DNA of 64,000 nt from Polynucleobacter sp. JS-JIR-5-A7 (GTDB taxonomy: Bacteria; Pseudomonadota; Gammaproteobacteria; Burkholderiales; Burkholderiaceae): positions 180,048 through 244,047 of the forward strand of contig NZ_CP061308.1 in the NCBI RefSeq assembly GCF_018687935.1. Direction: 5' to 3'. Positions 37,495 to 47,015 of the stretch are shown here, piece by piece. Each line of letters opens with the position of its first letter. Positions within the stretch are counted from its first letter, which is position 1. The notes below the pieces were generated by a model. That model saw only the letters and a list, made by a program, of their open reading frames with translations. It was not told the origin of the DNA and did no database searches. The position numbers and the translations under genes are program-made.

Positions 37495-38510
37495 TTTGCG
37501 AAGTGGTCAAAAGAGTGGAGTAGTGCAGCGGTATCCGCATCACTGAGTAACTTACCATCAGTTCCCTGGATGCGAATCTGGGTACTACTATTTTTCATGG
37601 ACGTAATGCGGCCAATACATGTGAGGGGAAGTTTGAGTTCTGTGCTGATATTGAGAATCACATCACGTTTGCTACTAGGTGCAGTGAAGCAAAGTTCATA
37701 ATCATCACCACCGCTGGCAGCAAATTGGTTTTGTATTGCTTTACTTTGTTTTTGCAATGTGGCTGATATTGGAAGTTGCTCCAAAATAATTTCTGCATCA
37801 AGCTGTGATTGTTTCAGGATGTGCTTTAGATCACCAAGTAAGCCATCCGATACATCTAAGGCGGCACTTGCCACTTCCCTTAGTGCCATACCAAGCCCAA
37901 CTCTGGGTGTGGGTTGATGCATGCGATGGTCAATTGCTTTTAAGTCGCTTTCCGAGAGCGTGATTTCATGACGCAGTGCAGCAAGAGTGAGTCTTGCATC
38001 GCCAACAGTTCCTGAAACCCAAATCTCATCATCAATCTTTGCCCCTGATCTAAGAATGGCTTTTCCAGTGGGAATGCTACCAAATGCAGTAATCGAAATG
38101 GTGAGGGGGCCAGCACTAGTGTCGCCACCGATGAGGGGGCAAGAAAATTGATTTGCGAACGCAAATAAGCCCTTAGAGAATGCTTCCAGCCATTTTGTAT
38201 CAACCTCAGGCAAGGCAATGGCCAATGTAAACCCCAGTGGCTTAGCACCCATTGCGGCAAGGTCAGAAAGATTGACTGCTAAGGCTTTGCCGCCTAATTT
38301 CTCAGGGTCAGCATCGGCAAAAAAATGTCTACCCGCAACCAACATATCGCTGGTAATAGCAAGTTCTTCGCCTGGCAGGAGTTTGATGAGTGCGCAATCA
38401 TCCCCAATGCCCAAACTGAGGGTCGTATTTGAAGCGTTTGAGGCACTAGCCGTTTTAAAAAAACGTTCAATGAGATCGAATTCGCCGATTGGGCCGGATT
38501 GAGAATGCAT
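37491..38510 (-). CDS. thiL: Thiamine-monophosphate kinase
   Basis: ATP-dependent kinase forming thiamine diphosphate, 339 residues. The N-terminal GEFDLIERFF, the ATP and magnesium-binding GIGDDCALI, the long VNLSDLAAMGAKPLGFTLA and GGDTSAGPLTISITAFG segments, and ALDVSDGLLGDLKHIL are diagnostic. It is the first gene of the thiL-pgpA-pncC minus-strand operon and is divergent from maeB. Confidence 0.96.
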   Translation of the reverse strand: MHSQSGPIGEFDLIERFFKTASASNASNTTLSLGIGDDCALIKLLPGEELAITSDMLVAGRHFFADADPEKLGGKALAVNLSDLAAMGAKPLGFTLAIALPEVDTKWLEAFSKGLFAFANQFSCPLIGGDTSAGPLTISITAFGSIPTGKAILRSGAKIDDEIWVSGTVGDARLTLAALRHEITLSESDLKAIDHRMHQPTPRVGLGMALREVASAALDVSDGLLGDLKHILKQSQLDAEIILEQLPISATLQKQSKAIQNQFAASGGDDYELCFTAPSSKRDVILNISTELKLPLTCIGRITSMKNSSTQIRIQGTDGKLLSDADTAALLHSFDHFAK

Positions 38511-38604
38511 ACCTTATTTTATGACCCTTGGCAGTGCAATGCGAGAGAGGAATAGAATTAAAGCCTTAATAAGCATTAGACAAAACGAGTTAGCGAGTTA
38601 GTTG

Positions 38605-40926
38605 ATGAGCATAGAAAATAGTAAAGAGCAACAAATTGCAGCTTTAAGAGAAGCTGCCCTTCAGTACCACGAGTTTCCAGTTCCTGGAAAGATCGAGATT
38701 GCTCCAACTAAGCAACTGACTAATCAACGCGATTTAGCGCTTGCCTATACTCCTGGCGTCGCAGCCCCTTGCGAAGAAATTGTGAAGGACCCAGCCAATG
38801 CTTTTAAGTACACCGCCCGTGGAAATTTGGTTGGCGTGATTACAAACGGTACCGCTGTTTTGGGTTTGGGAAATATCGGACCATTGGCAAGTAAGCCAGT
38901 GATGGAAGGTAAAGCCGTTCTCTTTAAGAAATTTGCTGGCATTGATGTTTTCGATATCGAAGTCAATGAAAATGATCCAGAAAAATTAGTCGAAATTATT
39001 GCGGCACTTGAGCCTACTTTTGGTGGCATCAATTTAGAAGATATCAAAGCTCCAGATTGCTTTATTGTCGAGCGCAAGCTGCAAGCTCGTATGAAGATTC
39101 CAGTCTTTCATGATGATCAGCACGGTACTGCGATCGTAGTTGCAGCCGCGATTATCAATGGTTTGAAGGTGGTTGGAAAAGACGTTAGCAATGTGAAGTT
39201 AGTTACCTCTGGTGCTGGCGCAGCTGCATTGGCTTGCTTAGATCTGTTGGTGGATCTTGGCATTCCTCGTAAAAATATCTGGGTAACTGACCTTGCTGGT
39301 GTTGCTTACAAAGGCCGTAAAGAATTAATGGATCCTGAGAAGGAGCCTTTCTGCCAAGAGACTGATTTGCGTACTCTCGATCAAGTGATTGCTGGCGCAG
39401 ATATTTTCTTAGGTCTATCTGCTGGTGGTGTATTGAAGCAAGACATGGTGAAGAAGATGGCCGACAAGCCATTGATTTACGCCTTAGCAAATCCAACCCC
39501 AGAAATCTTGCCTGAAGAAGTAAAAGCAGTTCGTCCTGATGCGGTGATGGCAACGGGCCGTACTGACTATCCAAATCAAGTCAATAACGTTTTGTGCTTT
39601 CCATTTATTTTCCGTGGCGCACTCGATGTTGGCGCTACTACCATTACTCGCGGTATGGAAGTAGCGGCCGTAAAAGCCGTTGCAGAGCTTGCCCAAGCTG
39701 AGCAAAGCGAAGTGGTGGCATCGGTTTACGGAATCGAGAATCTTTCTTTTGGTCCTGAGTATTTGATTCCAAAACCATTTGATCCGCGCTTGATTACCGT
39801 CATCGCTCCCGCTGTGGCTAAGGCTGCAATGGATGACGGCGTTGCTTTACGTCCGATTAAAGATTTTGATGCGTATCGCAATCAGCTACAACAATTTGTA
39901 TATCACTCCGGTACTTTGATGAAACCGCTCTTTAGTATTGCGAAGAGAGTTCCAGCAAATCAAAAACGCATTGTCTTTGCCGAAGGTGAGGATGAGCGTG
40001 TATTGCGTGCCGTACAAATTATCATCGACGAGCACTTAGCTACCCCAATTCTGATTGGTCGCCCCGAGGTGATTGAACATCGTATTGAGAAGTTCGGCCT
40101 GCGGATGAAGACGGGCGATGATTTTGAGATTGTGAATCCAGAGCGTGATTCACGCTTTCGTGACTTCTGGCAAACCTATCTTGGTTTGACTGAGCGTAAG
40201 GGTGTCACAGAGTCATTTGCTAAATTAGAAATGCGCCGCCGTCATACTTTAATTGGCTCCATGATGATTGCTAAGGGAATGGCTGACGGCATGATTTGTG
40301 GAACGATTGGTAATGCAGCTACTCATCTGAAGTATGTTGATGAAGTAGTTGGTCGTGAGCCAGGTGCAAACGTCTATGGAGCAATGTCTGGATTAATTCT
40401 TCCAGGTCGCCAAGTGTTCTTGGTAGATACGCATATCAATCTAGATCCAACTGCCGAAGAATTGGCAGAATTGACTTTGATGGCCGCTAGCGAAATGCGT
40501 AAGTTGGGTTTAATTCCTAAAGTGGCATTACTCTCACACTCAAACTTTGGATCTAGTAATGCGCCATCTGCAATCAAAATGCGCGAAGTCTTGGCTTTAA
40601 TTCAAAAGGCAGATCCCACCTTAGAGGTTGATGGTGAGATGCATGGAGATAGTGCTTTAGATGAAACCATTCGCGCTGGCACAGTGACTTCATCGCCATT
40701 AAAAGGCGATGCCAACTTGTTAGTTCTGCCAAATATTGACGCTGCCAACATTTCTTACAACTTGTTAAAAACAGCTGCAGGTAATGGCATTGCTATCGGT
40801 CCTCTGTTGCTTGGGGTTGCTAAACCAATTCATATTTTGACGCCAGCAGCGACGGTTCGTAGGATTGTGAATGTGACTACTTTGGCTGTGGTTGAGGCTG
40901 CCAGTAACGCAAGAGGCATCTCCTAA
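38605..40926 (+). CDS. maeB: NADP-dependent malic enzyme with phosphotransacetylase-like domain
   Basis: Converts malate to pyruvate with NADPH formation, 773 residues. The malic domain fills about residues 1-430: YTPGVAAPCEEI, FHDDQHGTAIV and the Rossmann motif SGAGAAALACLDLL. A phosphotransacetylase-like domain (about 435-770) follows (VFAEGEDERVLRA, GTIGNAATHLKYVDE), which in E. coli MaeB is regulatory and senses acetyl-CoA. The ATG at 38605 is preferred over the preceding TTG. A weak promoter (TTGGCA at 38528, TAGAAT at 38553, spacing 19) lies upstream. Confidence 0.96.
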   Translation: MSIENSKEQQIAALREAALQYHEFPVPGKIEIAPTKQLTNQRDLALAYTPGVAAPCEEIVKDPANAFKYTARGNLVGVITNGTAVLGLGNIGPLASKPVMEGKAVLFKKFAGIDVFDIEVNENDPEKLVEIIAALEPTFGGINLEDIKAPDCFIVERKLQARMKIPVFHDDQHGTAIVVAAAIINGLKVVGKDVSNVKLVTSGAGAAALACLDLLVDLGIPRKNIWVTDLAGVAYKGRKELMDPEKEPFCQETDLRTLDQVIAGADIFLGLSAGGVLKQDMVKKMADKPLIYALANPTPEILPEEVKAVRPDAVMATGRTDYPNQVNNVLCFPFIFRGALDVGATTITRGMEVAAVKAVAELAQAEQSEVVASVYGIENLSFGPEYLIPKPFDPRLITVIAPAVAKAAMDDGVALRPIKDFDAYRNQLQQFVYHSGTLMKPLFSIAKRVPANQKRIVFAEGEDERVLRAVQIIIDEHLATPILIGRPEVIEHRIEKFGLRMKTGDDFEIVNPERDSRFRDFWQTYLGLTERKGVTESFAKLEMRRRHTLIGSMMIAKGMADGMICGTIGNAATHLKYVDEVVGREPGANVYGAMSGLILPGRQVFLVDTHINLDPTAEELAELTLMAASEMRKLGLIPKVALLSHSNFGSSNAPSAIKMREVLALIQKADPTLEVDGEMHGDSALDETIRAGTVTSSPLKGDANLLVLPNIDAANISYNLLKTAAGNGIAIGPLLLGVAKPIHILTPAATVRRIVNVTTLAVVEAASNARGIS

Positions 40927-40935
40927 GCGCTCATC

Positions 40936-40967
40936 ATTTATGTAAGTTAGCAATTACTTACATAAAT
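40936..40967. repeat. 12-bp perfect inverted repeat after maeB
   Basis: Arms ATTTATGTAAGT (40936-40947) and ACTTACATAAAT (40956-40967) surround an 8-base loop, starting nine bases after the maeB stop. There is no T run, so it is a weak terminator, an mRNA 3'-end stabiliser or a protein site. Confidence 0.6.
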
Positions 40968-41054
40968 TAATCCTATGTTAATCAATAACTTATATAAAAA
41001 GCACTGTATTTGGGCTTGATTTGATGACGTGTTAAGGGTAACCTACTACTCATC

Positions 41055-41675
41055 ATGAATAATCGCTCTGAAAATACCAATCTAGCAAGCTTCGAAGAAC
41101 ATAGCCGCGCTGAAAGTTGGGATAGCAATGATCGACTCGAGACCGAATCGTCTGCTGCCAATATTTATGCCCAAGGCGGTTTATCTCGTTTACAAACCTA
41201 TGCAGCAAATCAAGTTTCGGGGAAAAAAGTGACAGCTTCTTGGCGTGCCGCTTTGGCCGTTCGTGATGCCGGACCGCCGGCCATGTTGCGCAGTGTGCGC
41301 ACTAATATCGTGCAATCTATTCGTGCTTTCCGTACACCAGATTTACAGGAAGCCGCTACAGAGCTCGGTCAACATTTCATTTATGCCAATTGCGTCAATG
41401 CAATGACAAAGAGTGAGGTTCTAGAAGCAATTGCCATTGCTTACACCTTTACTAAGCAACAAGCAAAAAACTTTGACCCTCTATTGGATGCGTTGACCAC
41501 AACTACAGATAAGGCAGGTCAACAACCTGGATTTGTAGTGGTGCTCGAAGGTTTACCTTGCACTCAAAAGTTTGATAAAGAAGCACGCGAGACTCTGTTA
41601 GATGTCTTCCGTGATGCCGTAGATTATTGGGCTGAGCGTCGCACACCATATCGGGTTTTCTACTCTTTTGCTTAA
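41055..41675 (+). CDS. Barstar-like protein with N-terminal extension
   Basis: A 206-residue soluble protein of uncertain role. The C-terminal half (about 108-205) resembles the barstar (ribonuclease inhibitor) fold: a short strand, EVLEAIAIAYTF, then KNFDPLLDALTT where barstar has the N-[LF]-DAL-x-D-x-L pattern, then FVVVLEGLP, ETLLDVFRDAVDYWAE and a final strand. The first 100 residues are not recognised and include a polar, probably disordered start. No barnase-type nuclease gene is next to it. From memory, barstar-family genes occur near maeB in other Burkholderiales. A terminator follows at 41700. Confidence 0.62.
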   Translation: MNNRSENTNLASFEEHSRAESWDSNDRLETESSAANIYAQGGLSRLQTYAANQVSGKKVTASWRAALAVRDAGPPAMLRSVRTNIVQSIRAFRTPDLQEAATELGQHFIYANCVNAMTKSEVLEAIAIAYTFTKQQAKNFDPLLDALTTTTDKAGQQPGFVVVLEGLPCTQKFDKEARETLLDVFRDAVDYWAERRTPYRVFYSFA

Positions 41676-41699
41676 TCGCTAAAAGACCGCAAACCAATG

Positions 41700-41724
41700 A
41701 ATCGCCTCTATTTGAGGCGATTTT
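41700..41724 (+). terminator. Rho-independent terminator after the barstar-like gene
   Basis: Arms AATCGCCTC (41700-41708) and GAGGCGATT (41714-41722) with a TATTT loop and trailing T residues. The stem includes the stop codon of the convergent rsmE at 41708-41710. Confidence 0.75.
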
Positions 41725-42469
41725 GCATTTCAGGATTCCAAATGCTGTGTACCGCTGTAATGGCTACAAGGCCTGCGGTTTCAGTGCGCAATACGCGCTC
41801 TCCTAAAGAAACAATTTGGTACCCCGCGGCTTCAGCTTGCGCTTCCTCTTCTGGTGAGTGACCACCCTCTGGTCCGATCATGAGAACAATATCTTGGGGC
41901 TCCTTTTCTATTAAAACGGAGTAGAGGCTTTTGCTAGCATCCGGACTCAGGAGAAGTTTGAGTGCAGGCTTTGAACTTGCTTTGAGGTAAGTTGCAAAAT
42001 TTTGGATAGGTTCAAGCTGCGCCAATACTGTTCTGTCACATTGCTCACAAGCAGCTTGAATAATCCCACTCCAATGGGTTAAACGCTTTTGGACGCGATC
42101 CTGGTCACTTGAGCGGGTCAGTTTGAGAATGGAGCGTTCACACTGTAATGGCGCGATGATTTGGGCACCTGTTTCTATGGCTTTTTCAACAATCCAATCC
42201 ATTTTGTCACCGCCTGCCAAGCCTTGGGCCAAAGTAATTGCATATGGGGTCTCGCGGTGGGTATCAGTGCGGATATCGCTCAGTTGGGCTAAACCGCTTT
42301 TTCCACTGAAGGAAAGGAGCTCTGCCTTAGCGATTTGCCCTTTTCCATCAAATATGGGAAATGATTCCCCAACCTGAACGCGCCGAACCCGTAAATGGTG
42401 GCAAACCTCAGAGGTGAGGAGGGTGGGCTTTTGGGATTCCCATGGTCCGGGAAGATAAAATTGAGGCAT
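41708..42469 (-). CDS. rsmE: 16S rRNA (uracil(1498)-N(3))-methyltransferase
   Basis: SPOUT-class methyltransferase modifying U1498 in the ribosomal decoding region, 253 residues. The N-terminal PUA-like domain contains HHLRVRRVQVGE. The knotted SAM-binding C-terminal part has MIGPEGGHSPEEEAQA and LGERVLRTETAGLVAI, both characteristic of RsmE. It is divergent from tkt with 44 bases between the starts. Confidence 0.95.
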   Translation of the reverse strand: MPQFYLPGPWESQKPTLLTSEVCHHLRVRRVQVGESFPIFDGKGQIAKAELLSFSGKSGLAQLSDIRTDTHRETPYAITLAQGLAGGDKMDWIVEKAIETGAQIIAPLQCERSILKLTRSSDQDRVQKRLTHWSGIIQAACEQCDRTVLAQLEPIQNFATYLKASSKPALKLLLSPDASKSLYSVLIEKEPQDIVLMIGPEGGHSPEEEAQAEAAGYQIVSLGERVLRTETAGLVAITAVHSIWNPEMQNRLK

Positions 42470-42513
42470 TACTGAAATATAGCCAATTTATTTTCCTCGA
42501 GACCACTTTTACG

Positions 42514-44526
42514 ATGTCAAACCTTCAAATTCGTATGGCCAATGCCATTCGCGCCCTATCCATGGATGCAGTTCAACAGGCAAACTCAGGGCACCCTGGT
42601 ATGCCGATGGGAATGGCAGATATTGCTGTTGGATTATGGAATGAACATTTAAAACACAATCCGACTGATCCCCACTGGATCGATCGCGATCGTTTTGTTT
42701 TATCTAATGGTCATGGATCGATGTTGTTGTATTCACTGTTGCATCTCTCTGGATATGACTTACCCATTGAAGAGTTAAAAAATTTCCGTCAGTTGCATAG
42801 TAAAACCCCAGGACATCCTGAGTATGGAATTACAGCCGGGGTAGAAACTACTACAGGTCCATTGGGCCAAGGTATTTCAAATGCGGTTGGCATGGCGCTT
42901 GCTGAAAAGTTACTGGCTGAAGAATTTAATCGTCCCGGTCACAACATCATCGATCACTACACTTATGTATTTTTAGGTGACGGTTGCTTGATGGAGGGTA
43001 TCAGCCATGAAGTTTGTTCATTGGCTGGCACATTAAAGCTAAACAAGTTGATAGCACTTTGGGATGACAACGGTATCTCGATTGACGGCAAGGTGGTTTC
43101 TTGGTTTAACGAAGATACGCCAAAACGTTTCGAAGCTTATGGCTGGAATGTCATTCGTGATGTCGATGGTCATGATGCGGAAGCAGTTTCGAAGGCGATT
43201 GCTCAGGCTAAAAAGAGTGCTAAGCCAACCCTGATCTGCTGCAAGACAGCGATCGGCAAGGGTTCTCCTAATATGGCTGGTAGCGATAAAGTGCATGGTT
43301 CGCCACTAGGCGCTGCTGAAATCGCTGAGACTCGCGTGGCCTTGAATTGGCCCTATCCACCATTTGAAATTCCAAAAGATATTTATGCTGCTTGGGATTT
43401 TAAAAAGCGTGGCCAAACTGCTGAACACGAATGGAATAAAGAATTCCAGAAATACAAAATCCAATTTCCAGAACTTGCTTCTGAATTACAGCGCCGTATG
43501 CAAGGCGATTTGTCAAAAGACTTTTCAGCCACACTCAATGCGTATTTAAAAACTTGCCAATCTAAAGCAGAAACGATTGCTACTCGTAAAGCGAGTCAAA
43601 ATGCGATTGAAGCTTTAGCCCCCGTTTTGCCAGAATTTATGGGCGGTTCCGCAGACTTAACCGGTTCAAACTTAACTAATTGGCCTGCATGCAATCCTGT
43701 ACGTGGCGATCAATGGGGTAATCACATTAACTATGGTGTGCGTGAGTTTGGTATGAGCGCCATCATGAACGGGATTGCCTTGCATGGCGGTTATATCCCA
43801 TTCGGGGGCACCTTTTTAACCTTCTCTGATTACAGTCGTAATGCTATTCGTATGGCTGCTTTGATGAAGTTACGTAGCATCTTTGTCTTCACCCATGACT
43901 CAATTGGTCTAGGAGAAGATGGCCCAACCCATCAATCTGTGGAGCACGTTGCTAGCCTACGTCTGATTCCTAACCTGATGGTTTGGCGTCCTTGTGACAC
44001 TACCGAGAGCGCTGTTGCTTGGGGCGCGGCGGTTGAACGTCAGAATGGTCCGAGCGCTTTGATCTTTAGTCGTCAAAACTGCCCATTTGTTGCTCGTAAC
44101 AGCCAGCAGATTAAAGACATTGCACGTGGTGGCTATGTATTGCGTGATCCTCAATCAGGAAAGATCGATGCAGTCATTATTGCTACTGGTTCTGAAATTG
44201 CACTTGCATTGCAAACAGCCGAACGTTTAGAAAAAGAGAGTGCTGGAAAAATCGGTATTCGAGTCGTTTCGATGCCTTCGACCACAATATTTGATCAGCA
44301 AGATGCTGTCTATAAATTTAAAGTATTGCCGGCCAATACCCCACGCATCGCTGTTGAGGCAGGCGTAACGGATTTCTGGTGGAAGTATGGTTGCGCAGCC
44401 GTGCATGGTGTTGATACCTTTGGTGAGTCAGCACCTGCTGCTCAGCTGTATGAATATTTTGGTTTAACGGTCGATCAAATTGCAAAGACTATTAAGCAAT
44501 GCATCTCGAAGAAATCAAATAAATAA
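42514..44526 (+). CDS. tkt: Transketolase
   Basis: Thiamine-diphosphate enzyme of the pentose phosphate pathway, 670 residues. The start MSNLQIRMANAIRALSMDAV at 42514 is the family N-terminus; an in-frame ATG at 42442 would run into rsmE and lacks homology. The cofactor segment GDGCLMEGISHEVCSLAG, DDNGISIDG, and the pyrimidine-domain motifs FTHDSIGLGEDGPTHQ and MPSTTIFDQQD are intact. It is followed by gapA after 40 bases, the tkt-gapA order used in betaproteobacterial central carbon metabolism. Confidence 0.97.
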   Translation: MSNLQIRMANAIRALSMDAVQQANSGHPGMPMGMADIAVGLWNEHLKHNPTDPHWIDRDRFVLSNGHGSMLLYSLLHLSGYDLPIEELKNFRQLHSKTPGHPEYGITAGVETTTGPLGQGISNAVGMALAEKLLAEEFNRPGHNIIDHYTYVFLGDGCLMEGISHEVCSLAGTLKLNKLIALWDDNGISIDGKVVSWFNEDTPKRFEAYGWNVIRDVDGHDAEAVSKAIAQAKKSAKPTLICCKTAIGKGSPNMAGSDKVHGSPLGAAEIAETRVALNWPYPPFEIPKDIYAAWDFKKRGQTAEHEWNKEFQKYKIQFPELASELQRRMQGDLSKDFSATLNAYLKTCQSKAETIATRKASQNAIEALAPVLPEFMGGSADLTGSNLTNWPACNPVRGDQWGNHINYGVREFGMSAIMNGIALHGGYIPFGGTFLTFSDYSRNAIRMAALMKLRSIFVFTHDSIGLGEDGPTHQSVEHVASLRLIPNLMVWRPCDTTESAVAWGAAVERQNGPSALIFSRQNCPFVARNSQQIKDIARGGYVLRDPQSGKIDAVIIATGSEIALALQTAERLEKESAGKIGIRVVSMPSTTIFDQQDAVYKFKVLPANTPRIAVEAGVTDFWWKYGCAAVHGVDTFGESAPAAQLYEYFGLTVDQIAKTIKQCISKKSNK

Positions 44527-44566
44527 AAGTTAGCGCAATAAATTTAATATTAGTAAGGGGAAATAA

Positions 44567-45595
44567 ATGACAATTCGTGTCGCAATTAATGGTTACGGGC
44601 GTATTGGCCGCATGGTACTCCGCGCCTTGTATGAAGATCAGGTAAACGGCAAGCCACGTCGTGATATCAAGATCGTTGCGATTAATGCGATGGGCGATAT
44701 TGCAATCAACGCCCACCTCACTCAATACGACTCTGCCCATGGTCGTTTCCCTGCCGAGGTATCTGTAGATGGCGATTGCATGGTAGTGAATGGTGATCGT
44801 ATCAAGATGTTCTGTACACGCAATCCTGCTGAAACCCCATGGGGCGAGTTGGGCGTAGATTTAGTTTTAGAGTGCACTGGTAAGTTCACCTCTAAAGAAA
44901 AGGCAATGATTCATATTCAACAGGGTGCTAAGAAAGTATTGATTTCTGCGCCTGGCGAAAAAGATGTCGATGCCACCATTGTGTACGGTGTGAACCAAAA
45001 TGTATTAAAGCCAAGTGACGTGGTTGTTTCTAATGCAAGTTGTACTACCAACTGTTTAGCGCCATTAGTTAAGCCATTGTTAGAAAAAATTGGCATTGAG
45101 TCTGGCTTGATGACAACGATTCATGCATTTACGAATGATCAGGTGTTGACCGATGTGTATCACAAGGATATGCGTCGTGCGCGCTCTGCTGTGAGCAGCA
45201 TGATTCCAACGAAGACTGGTGCAGCAAAAGCAGTCGGCTTAGTTTTGCCCGCTTTAGCAGGTCGCTTTGATGGTTTTGCGATGCGTGTGCCTGTGATCAA
45301 TGTCTCAGTGGTTGACCTCACGTTTGCCGCTAGCCGTGCAACGAGCGTAGATGAAGTAAATTCTATTTTGAAGGCTGCTAGCGAGGGCGAGCTCAAAGGC
45401 ATCTTGGGCTTTAATACTTTGCCTTTGGTTTCCATCGACTTTAACCATGATCCACGCCCAAGTATTTATGACGCCTCTCAAACCCGTGTTTCTGCTGATG
45501 GCAAGCTAGTCAAAGTTTTAGCTTGGTACGACAACGAATGGGGTTATTCAGTACAAATGCTCAACGCAGCTGAGGCATTAATGGCGGTAAAGTGA
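44567..45595 (+). CDS. gapA: Glyceraldehyde-3-phosphate dehydrogenase, type I
   Basis: NAD-dependent glycolytic and gluconeogenic enzyme, 342 residues. The Rossmann start RVAINGYGRIGRMVLRA, the active-site NASCTTNCLAPL with Cys159, and the C-terminal WYDNEWGYSVQML are complete. An AAGGGG ribosome site precedes the ATG at 44567. It probably shares a transcript with tkt and ends at a strong bidirectional terminator. Confidence 0.97.
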   Translation: MTIRVAINGYGRIGRMVLRALYEDQVNGKPRRDIKIVAINAMGDIAINAHLTQYDSAHGRFPAEVSVDGDCMVVNGDRIKMFCTRNPAETPWGELGVDLVLECTGKFTSKEKAMIHIQQGAKKVLISAPGEKDVDATIVYGVNQNVLKPSDVVVSNASCTTNCLAPLVKPLLEKIGIESGLMTTIHAFTNDQVLTDVYHKDMRRARSAVSSMIPTKTGAAKAVGLVLPALAGRFDGFAMRVPVINVSVVDLTFAASRATSVDEVNSILKAASEGELKGILGFNTLPLVSIDFNHDPRPSIYDASQTRVSADGKLVKVLAWYDNEWGYSVQMLNAAEALMAVK

Positions 45596-45634
45596 TTAAA
45601 AGTCATTAAATGTAGTTAAAAGTTGCTAAAAAAT

Positions 45635-45663
45635 AAAAAAGACCTCAATTTGAGGTCTTTTTT
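45635..45663. terminator. Bidirectional rho-independent terminator between gapA and fur
   Basis: Perfect 12-base arms (45635-45646 and 45652-45663, core GACCTC / GAGGTC) with an AATTT loop and A/T flanks. It can serve gapA on the plus strand and fur on the minus strand. Confidence 0.9.
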
Positions 45664-45708
45664 CATATCCCTAGCCCTGAGAATCAACTCAAAACCTCAG
45701 AAAAGTGC

Positions 45709-46164
45709 TTATTTTTGCTTATTTCGGCAGTTTTTCTTCTGGCAATGCCCGTACATTGCTAAAGAGTGCTCTTGAAGCTTAAAACCGAGGTTCTTGGCAA
45801 TATCCCGTTGCCGCTTTTCAATGGCCTCGTCCACAAACTCTTCTACATGCCCGCAGTCTAGGCAAACCAAGTGGTCATGGTGGTTACCTTCATTAAGTTC
45901 GTAGATGGCCCTGCTATCACCCTTGCTAGACTCAAAATGGCTGCGGAGCAAAAGCCCTGCCTGCTCAAACTGGGTAAGCACTCGATATACCGTGGCTAAA
46001 CCGATTTCCTGATCTTCTTTAGTGAGGGCCATAAAGATGTCCTCAGCACTAAAGTGGGTGCCGCCATTTTGATGAAAAAAATCGAGAATTTTCATGCGTG
46101 GGCCAGTGGCTTTGAGGCCAATATCACGCAAATTTTCAGGAGTAGGGTTTTGGTTCGTATTCAT
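45709..46164 (-). CDS. fur: Ferric uptake regulator Fur
   Basis: Iron-responsive repressor of iron-uptake genes, 151 residues. The winged-helix DNA-binding half has GLKATGPRMKILDFF and ATVYRVLTQFEQAGLL. The metal-binding dimer half contains HHDHLVCLDCGHVEEF and the final cysteine-containing HSLAMYGHCQKKNC. The start at 46164 (MNTNQNPTPENLRDIGLKAT) fits family length; the open frame upstream overlaps bamE and is not counted. The divergent fur/bamE arrangement is standard for betaproteobacteria. No good Fur box was seen in the 43-base gap. Confidence 0.96.
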   Translation of the reverse strand: MNTNQNPTPENLRDIGLKATGPRMKILDFFHQNGGTHFSAEDIFMALTKEDQEIGLATVYRVLTQFEQAGLLLRSHFESSKGDSRAIYELNEGNHHDHLVCLDCGHVEEFVDEAIEKRQRDIAKNLGFKLQEHSLAMYGHCQKKNCRNKQK

Positions 46165-46207
46165 GGCTTTGGGAGCTAAAATCAATGTCTTAATGATACG
46201 GCCAGCC

Positions 46208-46939
46208 ATGCAAAATTGCCTTGAACTTTTTAGTCGTTTTTTTAACCCGTTTCTGAAGAGGTATTTTGCCTCTTCAAGAGGGGGTGTATTGGCTCTTGCT
46301 TTGTTTGGCTTGCTAGGTATTGCGGGGTGTACTACCGCGGTAGATGAAACCCAGCGCGCCTGGATGAACAAAATTTTCAGACCATATGTTCCCGACATTG
46401 TTCAGGGTAACTTTATTTCCAGCGAGCAATATGCCAAATTGCAGTTGGGTATGACGCGTGAGCAGGTACGTCAAATTTTAGGTACTCCATTATTGGCAAG
46501 TTACTTCCATGCCAATCGCTGGGACTATGTTTTTGAATTTAAACGCTCAGGTCAGCGTGTTGGCAAAGAGCGGCATGTCACCGTATTTTTTGATGGCGAT
46601 AAAGTGGTGAAGTTTGAAGGTGATGCTTTGCCAACAGATGTGGAGTTGGTGGCTGAGATTGATAACTACGCTAAGACGAAACGTTCGTTTTGGGATGTAA
46701 TGACGGGTTCAAATAAGCCCCCAGTAACACCGCCTTTGCAACAACCAGAATTATTGGTGCCAAGTCCAACCGATAACTTGCCTAAGGGGGCTGCTATACC
46801 ACCAGTCCCTGCTGCAAGCACAGGCTCTTTCTGGGACTATTTTACTTTTTCAAAGTCGTCAGATGGCAAAGCATCCCAGCCGGAAACTTTAGGCCCTGGC
46901 GCAATGAATACTCCGCCAGCGGCTGAGAAAAAGCAGTAG
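46208..46939 (+). CDS. bamE: Outer membrane assembly lipoprotein BamE
   Basis: Small lipoprotein of the BAM complex that inserts outer-membrane beta-barrels, 243 residues. A signal peptide ends at the lipobox GIAGC with Cys41. The BamE core (about 60-160) shows QGNFISSEQYAKLQLGMTREQVRQILGTPLL and WDYVFEFKRSG, split here as two separate conserved stretches. A Pro/Ser-rich tail of about 80 residues extends past the core. The ATG at 46208 gives a rather long but basic n-region. dapB follows about 75 bases downstream. Confidence 0.94.
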   Translation: MQNCLELFSRFFNPFLKRYFASSRGGVLALALFGLLGIAGCTTAVDETQRAWMNKIFRPYVPDIVQGNFISSEQYAKLQLGMTREQVRQILGTPLLASYFHANRWDYVFEFKRSGQRVGKERHVTVFFDGDKVVKFEGDALPTDVELVAEIDNYAKTKRSFWDVMTGSNKPPVTPPLQQPELLVPSPTDNLPKGAAIPPVPAASTGSFWDYFTFSKSSDGKASQPETLGPGAMNTPPAAEKKQ

Positions 46940-47015
46940 AAATGATTGATACATTGATGCCAGGTAAATAATCCTGGACGTCTCTAGAAACTTTTAATAA
47001 GAAGCGAAGAAACAC

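Noticed and set aside
46165..46398. Upstream extension of the fur frame
   Set aside because: It overlaps the divergent bamE coding region; Fur normally begins near the MNTNQN start at 46164.
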